Source: Candidatus Stahliibacteriota bacterium
Lineage (GTDB): Bacteria; Hydrothermota; UBA3073
Direction: 5' to 3'
Length of the DNA stretch: 11,334 nucleotides
Assembly (NCBI GenBank): GCA_030627085.1
Contig: DAOUSS010000031.1
Span: 1-11,334 of the forward strand
Shown: piece after piece, positions 6,411 to 11,334 of the stretch
Position numbering within the stretch: position 1 is the stretch's first letter
Layout: each line of letters starts with the position of its first letter
Notes under the pieces: generated by a model
What the model was told of the DNA's origin: nothing
Database searches by the model: none
What the model saw: only the letters and a program-made list of their open reading frames with translations
Made by a program: the position numbers and the translations under genes

Positions 6411-7223
6411 ATGCCTCTGACCAATCCATATAAACCCATAATTGCAAAAGTAACCAGGGTGGTGGATGAAACTCCGAGTATAAAGACATTTACACTTGTC
6501 CCTGAGGAAAAGATTGAATTTAAGACGGGCCAGTTTGTCCAATTTACAGTTCCTGAAGTTGGTGAGGCACCGTTTACGCCATCATCCTCTCCCTTCGTTA
6601 AAGAAGAGATGGACATTACCATTATGAAGGCAGGACGGGTAACCGAGGCAATACACTGCTTGAAAGAGGGAGATATCGTAGGAATAAGGGGACCCCTTGG
6701 CAAAGGTTATCCGCTTGAAGAATTTTATGGAAAAGAGGTTTTAGTCCTGGGTGGGGGAGTGGGAATGGCTCCTTTAAGGTCTTTGCTCCTGACACTTATA
6801 GCCCAGAAGACAAAATTCAAGCGAATAGTGTTACTATATGGGGCAAGAACTCCTGAGGACATTGTGTACAAGGACCAATTTGCTGCATGGGAACAGGAAG
6901 GTGTAAAAATTCATCGCTCTGTGGATAAGGGAGACGGTACCTGGAAAGAGAGGGTAGGAGTTGTTACTGTCCTGTTTGATGAAGTAAAGCTTGATAATGA
7001 GATTGCAATTGTATGTGGTCCTCCAATAATGATGAAGTTTGGAACCTTTAAACTTCTTGAAATTGGATATAAACCCGAAAACATCTATCTGTCAATGGAG
7101 AAGAATATGTCCTGCGGCATTGGTAAGTGTGGGCACTGTGCTTTGGGTCCATACTTTGTTTGTAAAGATGGGCCCGTATTTAAGTATTCGGAGATAAAAA
7201 ATATAGAAGATATATGGGATTAA
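6411..7223 (+). CDS. Sulfhydrogenase gamma-like FAD/NAD(P)-binding subunit
   Basis: A 270-residue flavoprotein of the ferredoxin-NADP reductase/dihydroorotate dehydrogenase electron-transfer family, close to sulfhydrogenase gamma (HydG/ShyC type). The FAD-binding loop is GEAPFTPSSSP (51-61), the pyridine nucleotide site GGGVGMAPLRS (114-124), and the CGPPIMM motif (202-208) contacts NAD(P). A C-terminal [2Fe-2S] site is formed by Cys235, Cys240, Cys243 and Cys251. With the beta subunit it should form a diaphorase that moves electrons between NAD(P)H and iron-sulfur clusters. AsrB of sulfite reductase is related, but no AsrC-like siroheme gene is present. The family name HydG should not be confused with the [FeFe]-hydrogenase maturase. 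Its stop lies just outside cassette E3. Confidence 0.9.
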   Translation: MPLTNPYKPIIAKVTRVVDETPSIKTFTLVPEEKIEFKTGQFVQFTVPEVGEAPFTPSSSPFVKEEMDITIMKAGRVTEAIHCLKEGDIVGIRGPLGKGYPLEEFYGKEVLVLGGGVGMAPLRSLLLTLIAQKTKFKRIVLLYGARTPEDIVYKDQFAAWEQEGVKIHRSVDKGDGTWKERVGVVTVLFDEVKLDNEIAIVCGPPIMMKFGTFKLLEIGYKPENIYLSMEKNMSCGIGKCGHCALGPYFVCKDGPVFKYSEIKNIEDIWD

Positions 7224-7229
7224 CAGTGA

Positions 7230-7356
7230 AATGTGGAATGTGAAATGTGGAATGTGAAATGTGTAATGTGTAATGTGAGATGTGGAAGGTGAGATGTTGA
7301 ATGTGTAATGTTGAATGTGTAATGTTGAATGTGTAATGTTAAATGTGAAAGGTTAA
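7230..7356. repeat. Heptad-repeat array E3: 18 left-type units, no right arm
   Basis: Eighteen consecutive heptads (7230-7355) fill nearly the whole 133-base gap. The first half is AATGTGR/T units; the second half alternates AATGTGT with AATGTTG three times, a 14-nt higher-order repeat, and ends AATGTTA, AATGTGA, AAGGTTA. The ATG of the next gene (7357) falls in register as a nineteenth AATG unit. Unlike the other cassettes there is no CATTNAA half, although AATGTTR is the reverse complement of right-arm sequence. Confidence 0.85.
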
Positions 7357-7803
7357 ATGATACTGATTGATTTAGAAAAGATTTACAGAGAAAAAGAACT
7401 TTCCTCTCCTGGCGATGAATTAAAGGATATAATTGAGAAGGCTATAAGGAGGGTGATTTGCAGACATTGTGAGGATGCTGGTTGTGTAAGTAGTTGTCCT
7501 CAAGATGCGCTTAAAAAGATAGATGGGGATTTGAAGAGGTCAAATTTCCTCTGTACCGGATGCAAGACCTGTATTATCGCGTGTCCGTTCGGTGTTAATA
7601 TTGACGAAATCGTGGAGTATAAAACCAGACGTTTTGACCTTGCAAAGTTGGATTCTTTTTTGTTCGAAGAATGCTGTGCAAAAGAATGTCCTTATATAGA
7701 AAAGGGAGAGTTTGAGGAATCAGATGATATAGTCAAAATTGAAGAAAGTATATTTGTAAAGGCAGTTAACTGGAAAAAACAATTAGGAATGAGGAATGTG
7801 TAA
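7357..7803 (+). CDS. Ferredoxin-like 4Fe-4S hydrogenase subunit (HycB/CooF-like)
   Basis: A 148-residue electron-transfer protein. Two cluster-binding sets are seen, Cys35/38/43/47 (spacing 2-4-3) and Cys66/69/72/76 (spacing 2-2-3). A third group, Cys106, Cys107 and Cys111 in EECCAKECPY, could complete or extend a cluster. The arrangement is like HycB/CooF-type subunits that link an electron source to a [NiFe]-hydrogenase. It lies between the flavin module and the membrane hydrogenase core and probably bridges them. The start ATG is at the end of heptad array E3, with AAGG as a weak ribosome site. The C-terminus GMRNV and the stop codon are encoded by cassette E4. Confidence 0.85.
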   Translation: MILIDLEKIYREKELSSPGDELKDIIEKAIRRVICRHCEDAGCVSSCPQDALKKIDGDLKRSNFLCTGCKTCIIACPFGVNIDEIVEYKTRRFDLAKLDSFLFEECCAKECPYIEKGEFEESDDIVKIEESIFVKAVNWKKQLGMRNV

Positions 7804-7880
7804 TGTGAAATGTGTGATGTGGAATGTGGGATGTGGAATATGAGCATTAAACATTCAACATTTAACATTCAACAAGCGGA
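7788..7880. repeat. Heptad-repeat cassette E4
   Basis: Left heptads AATGAGG, AATGTGT, AATGTGA, AATGTGT, GATGTGG, AATGTGG, GATGTGG (7788-7836), an irregular centre AATATGAG (7837-7844), and right heptads CATTAAA, CATTCAA, CATTTAA, CATTCAA, CAAGCGG (7845-7879), then A plus the ATG at 7881. The stop of the ferredoxin-like gene (7801-7803) straddles the second and third left heptads. The terminal heptad provides GCGGA as a ribosome site. Confidence 0.85.
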
Positions 7881-8786
7881 ATGGTTCTATTCTATTATAT
7901 AATTTTCCCTGGGTTTTTGGCTACTTTCATAGCAGGTGGTGTTGCCTCGTGGATAGAAAGAAAACTTACCGCAAGGATACAGACAAGAGTGGGTCCTCCA
8001 TTCTTGCAGCCCTTCTACGATGTAAGAAAACTTTTCATAAAAGAAATAACCATTCCAGAGCATTCGTCAAGATCTATATTTATGATATCACCCATAATTG
8101 CCCTTGCATCAATAACTGTAGTGGCAACAATTGTAGGACTTAATTTGATAAATCCAGCCTATGGGTTTAATGGTGACCTCATCGTTTGTGTTTATCTTTT
8201 GCTTATACCATCATTATGTGTAATTTTAGGCGCCAGCGCGTCGGGAAATCCCCTTGCTTCACTTGGCGCAAGTCGCGAAATGAAACTTGTCCTTTCCTAC
8301 GAACTTGCCTTCTGGGCATCTTTAGCAGTACCTGTATTAAAGACAAATAGCATTAGATTTATTGACATAATTGGTTTTCAAGCATTAAACGGTTCAATAG
8401 CAGGCTCACTATCAGGAATTATTGCATTTATCGTAGCGATAATCTGCATACAGGCGAAGTTGGCGAAGGTGCCTTTTGATATTCCTGAAGCGGAAACTGA
8501 AATAGCAGGAGGTGCTTATATTGAGTACTCTGGTCCTCTATTGGGATTTTTCAAAATCACCCAGTATATGATGCTCATAGTATTACCGCTTTTCTTGTTA
8601 GAAATTTTCTGGGGGCCAATGAACTTCTCTGTGGGCATTCTTAAGTATTTACTTCTGCTTACTATAATAATAATGTTGGAGAATACGAATCCAAGATTAA
8701 AGATAGACCAGGCGGTCAAATTCTTCTGGTTTGGTTTGTTGCCCTTCGGGGTCATTAGTATAATACTTGCAATAATAGGGATGTGA
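7881..8786 (+). CDS. NuoH-like membrane subunit of group 4 [NiFe]-hydrogenase (EchB/HycD type)
   Basis: A 301-residue, very hydrophobic protein with about eight predicted membrane spans. It carries the complex I ND1/NuoH signature in the first loop (ERKLTARIQTRVGPP, residues 26-40, then QPFYDVRKLFIKE). In the later cytoplasmic loop it has PFDIPEAETE followed by EYSG (about 198-215), the acidic motif characteristic of hydrogenase-type NuoH homologs. In the complex it anchors the hydrophilic subunits to the membrane and helps couple electron transfer to ion movement. No NuoL/MrpD antiporter-like subunit is in the window; one may lie downstream, or the complex may be minimal. The start follows cassette E4, and the stop is just ahead of the decayed four-helix-bundle insertion. 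Confidence 0.92.
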   Translation: MVLFYYIIFPGFLATFIAGGVASWIERKLTARIQTRVGPPFLQPFYDVRKLFIKEITIPEHSSRSIFMISPIIALASITVVATIVGLNLINPAYGFNGDLIVCVYLLLIPSLCVILGASASGNPLASLGASREMKLVLSYELAFWASLAVPVLKTNSIRFIDIIGFQALNGSIAGSLSGIIAFIVAIICIQAKLAKVPFDIPEAETEIAGGAYIEYSGPLLGFFKITQYMMLIVLPLFLLEIFWGPMNFSVGILKYLLLLTIIIMLENTNPRLKIDQAVKFFWFGLLPFGVISIILAIIGM

Positions 8787-8796
8787 GGGATGGGAT

Positions 8797-9048
8797 TTGA
8801 AGATTAAAAATCGTAAGATGCTAAACCAGGATAATATCAAATATCAAAAATCAAATATTAAAATGACAAATCAAAAATTAAAAAGTGGGTTTAAGTTGAA
8901 ATCAACTAATGAAAGCAAATTATGGCTTGCATTACTTCGTGATAGCAAACGAGCCAAATCAGAAGATGTTGCATGGTTTCTTGAAGAACTGGATGAGTTC
9001 TCTAATATTTTTGCTTCGAGTATTTTAACCCTTAAGAGAAAGAGATAA
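8797..9048 (+). pseudogene. Decayed four-helix-bundle protein (23S rRNA intervening-sequence type)
   Basis: The reading frame (83 residues from a TTG) has two parts. The first 36 or so residues are translated A-rich repeat DNA (Lys/Asn/Gln-rich, no fold). The rest, ESKLWLALLRDSK onward through FLEELDEFSNIFASSI, matches the C-terminal helices of four-helix-bundle proteins of the S23/IVP family, which end with a similar ASIKTLK-type tail. Full-length members are around 115-120 residues, so the N-terminal half is missing. It sits between two hydrogenase genes that are normally adjacent and is bounded by a perfect 21-bp inverted repeat. It is probably the remnant of an inserted element and not a hydrogenase subunit. 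Weak expression of a short protein cannot be ruled out. Confidence 0.65.
8843..8863. repeat. Left arm of a perfect 21-bp inverted repeat
   Basis: These 21 bases are the exact reverse complement of 9077-9097. They belong to a longer A-rich stretch (about 8836-8885) built from heptads such as TCAAATA, TCAAAAA and TTAAAAT. Together the arms frame the four-helix-bundle remnant, giving an element of about 255 bases. Confidence 0.85.
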
Positions 9049-9076
9049 TTTTTGCATTTTAATATGTATTTTTGAT

Positions 9077-9097
9077 TTTTAATATTTGATTTTTGAT
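9077..9097. repeat. Right arm of a perfect 21-bp inverted repeat
   Basis: Exact reverse complement of 8843-8863, inside a T-rich stretch (about 9048-9103) made of heptads such as TTTTGAT, TTTTAAT and ATTTGAT. It ends six bases before the small-subunit ATG at 9104, so a hairpin between the arms would sit directly on the translation start of that gene. Confidence 0.85.
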
Positions 9098-9103
9098 TTT
9101 ATT

Positions 9104-9523
9104 ATGAGTAAAGCTGCTATATTATCTCGTTCGATCTGGGTCTTTCATTTTGCATCGGCGGCTTGTAATAACTGCGATATAGAGCTCATAGATGCCCTGA
9201 CTCCCCGATTTGACCTTGAGAGGTTTGGCATAAAACTTGTAGGTTCAATAAGACATGCCGATTGTTTACTGGTAAGCGGGATTATGAATGAGAAAGGAGC
9301 GACCAGATTAAAATTCCTTTACGATATAGCACCTAAGCCACTGGCAGTGGTGACATTTGGTTCATGTGGGGCTTCTGGAGGGCTTTTTACAAACTCATAT
9401 AATTTTTATGGACCCCCTGACAAGATTATTCCTGTGGATGCCTATATACCCGGTTGCCCTCCTCGTCCAGAGGCAATAATAGACGGCATTGTTAAAGTAG
9501 TTAAGAAATTGAGAAATGTGTAA
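9104..9523 (+). CDS. NuoB-like small subunit of group 4 [NiFe]-hydrogenase (EchC/HycG type)
   Basis: A 139-residue small subunit with the four ligands of the proximal 4Fe-4S cluster: Cys21 and Cys24 in CNNCDIE, Cys88 in GSCGASGG, and Cys118 in the invariant PGCPPRPE. It takes electrons from the ferredoxin-like subunits and passes them to the Ni-Fe site. I chose the ATG at 9104; a TTG at 9086 would start inside the inverted repeat and add six residues. No Shine-Dalgarno is visible, because the T-rich repeat occupies the position. There is no twin-arginine signal, as expected for a cytoplasm-facing group 4 enzyme. The terminal Asn-Val and the stop come from cassette E5. Confidence 0.93.
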   Translation: MSKAAILSRSIWVFHFASAACNNCDIELIDALTPRFDLERFGIKLVGSIRHADCLLVSGIMNEKGATRLKFLYDIAPKPLAVVTFGSCGASGGLFTNSYNFYGPPDKIIPVDAYIPGCPPRPEAIIDGIVKVVKKLRNV

Positions 9524-9639
9524 TGTGAGATGTGAAATGTGGAATGTGAGATGTGTAATGTGAAATGTGGAATGTGTAATGTGGGATGTGGGATGTGGAC
9601 GGGCATTAAACATTTAACATCAAACATTTAACAATAGGA
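9515..9639. repeat. Heptad-repeat cassette E5
   Basis: Twelve left heptads (AATGTGN or GATGTGN, 9515-9598), the centre ACGGG (9599-9603), and right heptads CATTAAA, CATTTAA, CATCAAA, CATTTAA, CAATAGG (9604-9638), then A plus the ATG at 9640. The small-subunit stop TAA (9521-9523) spans the first and second left heptads. The final unit carries AGGA directly next to the start codon of the following gene. Confidence 0.88.
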
Positions 9640-10074
9640 ATGATTGAGGATATAGTAAAAGAGAAGTTGGGTAAAAGAATTCTCGCTTGGGAGAAAAAGA
9701 ACGAGAGAAGATATTATATAGAGATCAGCAAAGAGGACTTAGAAGAATCCGTAAAAGTTTTGTTTAAGGACCTTGGATTGAGATTCTCTATTGCAAGTGG
9801 AGTTGACACCATCGACAATTTTGAGATTCTATATCATTTTTCCGCCGACCGTGAGGATAAATTCTTTTCACTGCGTGTAAAAACCGATAAAAGGAATCCA
9901 GAAGTGCCTTCCATTTCAGGGATTATAACAGCAGCCAAGTGGATAGAGCGCGAAATATGGGAGCTTCTGGGAATAAACTTTACAGGACATCCAGAATTAA
10001 AAAAACTTCTATTGCCGGAGAGTTGGCCAAAGGGTGTATACCCGTTGAGAAAAGACTATAATAAGAATGTGTAA
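9640..10074 (+). CDS. NuoC-like subunit of group 4 [NiFe]-hydrogenase (EchD type)
   Basis: A 144-residue protein of the respiratory-chain 30-kDa subunit family (NuoC; N-terminal part of HycE; EchD). The family signature is at the C-terminus: EREIWELLGI (103-112), GHP (116-118), LLLP, and PLRKDY (135-140). It is a structural partner that binds the large subunit. The N-terminal half is less conserved and charged. The ATG at 9640 follows AGGA with almost no spacing, which may make initiation weak. It is a separate gene from the large subunit, not fused as in HycE. The last residues (NKNV) and the stop codon derive in part from cassette E6. Confidence 0.9.
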   Translation: MIEDIVKEKLGKRILAWEKKNERRYYIEISKEDLEESVKVLFKDLGLRFSIASGVDTIDNFEILYHFSADREDKFFSLRVKTDKRNPEVPSISGIITAAKWIEREIWELLGINFTGHPELKKLLLPESWPKGVYPLRKDYNKNV

Positions 10075-10182
10075 TGTGTAATGTGAGATGTGTAATGTGG
10101 AATGTGAAATGTGAAATGTGGAATGTGGAAGGGCATTAAACATGTAACATATAACATTTAACATAAAACATTTAACAGGACG
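10066..10182. repeat. Heptad-repeat cassette E6
   Basis: Nine left heptads (AATGTGT, AATGTGT, AATGTGA, GATGTGT, AATGTGG and four more, 10066-10128), the centre AAGGG (10129-10133), and right heptads CATTAAA, CATGTAA, CATATAA, CATTTAA, CATAAAA, CATTTAA, CAGGACG (10134-10182). Two bases later comes the ATG at 10185. The stop of the NuoC-like gene (10072-10074) spans the first and second heptads. AGGA in the last heptad is the ribosome site of the large-subunit gene. Confidence 0.88.
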
Positions 10183-10184
10183 TT

Positions 10185-11334
10185 ATGAAGACTATTATAC
10201 CAATAGGACCTTATCATCCTCTTCAAGAAGAGCCCGAGTTTTTCGAACTTGAAGTCGAAGGAGAGCGGGTTACAAAACTCAATATAAATATAGGCTACAA
10301 TCATCGCGGGATTGAAAAGCTCTCCGAGAGTTTGCATTTTGATCAGGTAACATTCCTCGTGGAGAGAATCTGCGGAATATGTTCTTGTTCACACCCATTT
10401 GCCTATGTTCAGGCAGTAGAAGATCTGGCAGGTATTGAAATTCCTCTTCGTGCCAAATATATAAGATGTATAATAGCTGAACTCGAACGAATTCATTCGC
10501 ATCTGTTATGGCTTGGACTTGCTGGACACTTTATTGGTTACAATACCCTATGGATGTGGGCATGGAAGTACAGGGAAATAGTCCTGGATTTATGTGAACA
10601 GATTTCTGGCAACAGAAATCATTATGCAATGCTCAGAATTGGAGGAGTTAGAAGAGATATCTTAAATAAGGAACTAAATGAACTGAAAGAGAAGACATCT
10701 ACCTTAGTCCTAGCCATTAATATGTTCAAAGGTGCGGCAATGGACGACCCTGTAATTGGAGCGAGAACAAAAGGGGTAGGGATTTTGACAAAGGAAAAAG
10801 CAATTGACTACTGCGTTGTTGGTCCAACTGCAAGGGCATCAGGGATTGATATTGATGTGAGGCGCGATTCCCCACATAATAGTGCATATAATTTGGTTGA
10901 GTGGAACGTTCCCGTATTAGAGGACGGTGATGTCTTTGCCAAGGTAGTCGTGAGAATTCTCGAGATGCTTGAGAGTGTAAAAATAATTATGCAGTCGCTG
11001 GACAGACTTCGGGACCTAAAAGAGGGTGAAATATGGAACGAGGTTAGAGAGATACCTGCAGGTGAGGGGATTGGAACCTATGAAGCACCACGGGGAGAGG
11101 TATTCCATTATGTCCGCTCAGATGGTGGTAACACTCCTTTTAGACACAAGATAAGGGCACCTTCCTATGTGAACATTCTGTCCAATGAAGTAGCTGTTGT
11201 AGGTGGTGATATTGCAGATGCCTGTATAACACTTGCTGCAGTAGACCCCTGTTATTGCTGCACAGATAGAATACAGGCGGTTGAGGATGGCGAAGTAAAA
11301 TATAACTGGAAGCAATTGCTACAACTATCACAGG
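10185..11334 (+). CDS. Large (catalytic) subunit of group 4 [NiFe]-hydrogenase, 3'-truncated
   Basis: The frame is open from the ATG at 10185 to the window end: 383 codons with no stop. The product is NuoD/EchE/HycE-like. The first Ni-binding motif is RICGICSCSH (Cys63, Cys66, His70) and the second is DPCYCCTDR (Cys356 and Cys359). Both cysteine pairs are intact, which separates a true [NiFe]-hydrogenase from complex I NuoD. Other family landmarks are IGPYHP at the N-terminus, IGYNHRGIEKL, ELERIHSHLLWLG and ARASGIDIDVRRDSP. It catalyses reversible proton reduction to H2 on the cytoplasmic side. An extra Cys358 between the second ligands is unusual. Few residues are likely missing, since this motif is close to the C-terminus in group 4 enzymes. 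AGGA at 10177-10180 is the ribosome site. Confidence 0.94.
   Translation, partial: MKTIIPIGPYHPLQEEPEFFELEVEGERVTKLNINIGYNHRGIEKLSESLHFDQVTFLVERICGICSCSHPFAYVQAVEDLAGIEIPLRAKYIRCIIAELERIHSHLLWLGLAGHFIGYNTLWMWAWKYREIVLDLCEQISGNRNHYAMLRIGGVRRDILNKELNELKEKTSTLVLAINMFKGAAMDDPVIGARTKGVGILTKEKAIDYCVVGPTARASGIDIDVRRDSPHNSAYNLVEWNVPVLEDGDVFAKVVVRILEMLESVKIIMQSLDRLRDLKEGEIWNEVREIPAGEGIGTYEAPRGEVFHYVRSDGGNTPFRHKIRAPSYVNILSNEVAVVGGDIADACITLAAVDPCYCCTDRIQAVEDGEVKYNWKQLLQLSQ

Noticed and set aside
5397..7223. Anaerobic sulfite reductase AsrA/AsrB
   Set aside because: These families are related to the beta/gamma subunits, but there is no siroheme AsrC gene and hydrogenase subunits follow in the same operon.
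7230..7356. CRISPR array or tRNA-like repeat
   Set aside because: Units are 7 nt with no spacers of constant length and no cas genes nearby.
9395..9627. Minus-strand frames rich in His-Ile-Thr/Ser-His-Phe/Leu repeats
   Set aside because: They are the reverse reading of AATGTGN heptads (cassette E5) plus the antisense of the small-subunit gene. Low complexity, no start signals, no independent support.
7881..11334. Respiratory complex I (nuo) fragment
   Set aside because: The large subunit keeps both CxxC Ni-binding motifs and the membrane subunit has hydrogenase-type loop motifs, so a group 4 [NiFe]-hydrogenase fits better.

Overview
The window reads as a chromosomal segment of an anaerobic, fairly A+T-rich bacterium. 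Every supported gene is on the + strand. A bacterial-type promoter, Shine-Dalgarno sites, a lipoprotein signal and hydrogenase genes full of iron-sulfur motifs point to an uncultivated anaerobic lineage, but the sequence alone does not name it.

Region 1 (1-726): the 3' end of an unrecognised multi-membrane-span protein, then a gap with two overlapping palindromes (597-634).

Region 2 (727-5241) is a compact thiol/iron-sulfur redox operon: a MinD-superfamily P-loop ATPase with inserted ferredoxin clusters, split by a -1 frame change; a small glutaredoxin; thioredoxin; a TlpA/ResA-type thioredoxin lipoprotein; thioredoxin reductase; and a radical SAM enzyme with extra C-terminal cysteines. Gaps are mostly a few bases. 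The likely chain is reductase to thioredoxin/glutaredoxin in the cytoplasm, with the lipoprotein working outside the membrane.

Region 3 (5296 to the window end) is a hydrogenase operon behind a strong promoter (TTGACT, 17 bp, extended -10 TATAAT). Sulfhydrogenase-type beta (FeS) and gamma (FAD/NAD(P)/2Fe-2S) subunits come first, then a two-cluster ferredoxin-like subunit, then the core of a membrane-bound group 4 [NiFe]-hydrogenase: NuoH-like membrane subunit, NuoB-like small subunit, NuoC-like subunit and NuoD-like large subunit with both Ni-binding Cys pairs. The large subunit runs off the window. Together they suggest a membrane hydrogenase exchanging electrons with a pyridine nucleotide through a diaphorase module.

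The most unusual signal is a family of non-coding cassettes in the gaps before trxB and between the hydrogenase genes. Most are built as (AATGTGN)n, a short G-rich centre, then (CATTNAA)m, all on a strict 7-nt period. They abut the next start codon, and in four cases they supply the last Asn-Val codons and the stop of the gene before. A related A/T heptad class forms a perfect 21-bp inverted repeat around a decayed four-helix-bundle (23S rRNA intervening-sequence type) gene inside the hydrogenase operon.
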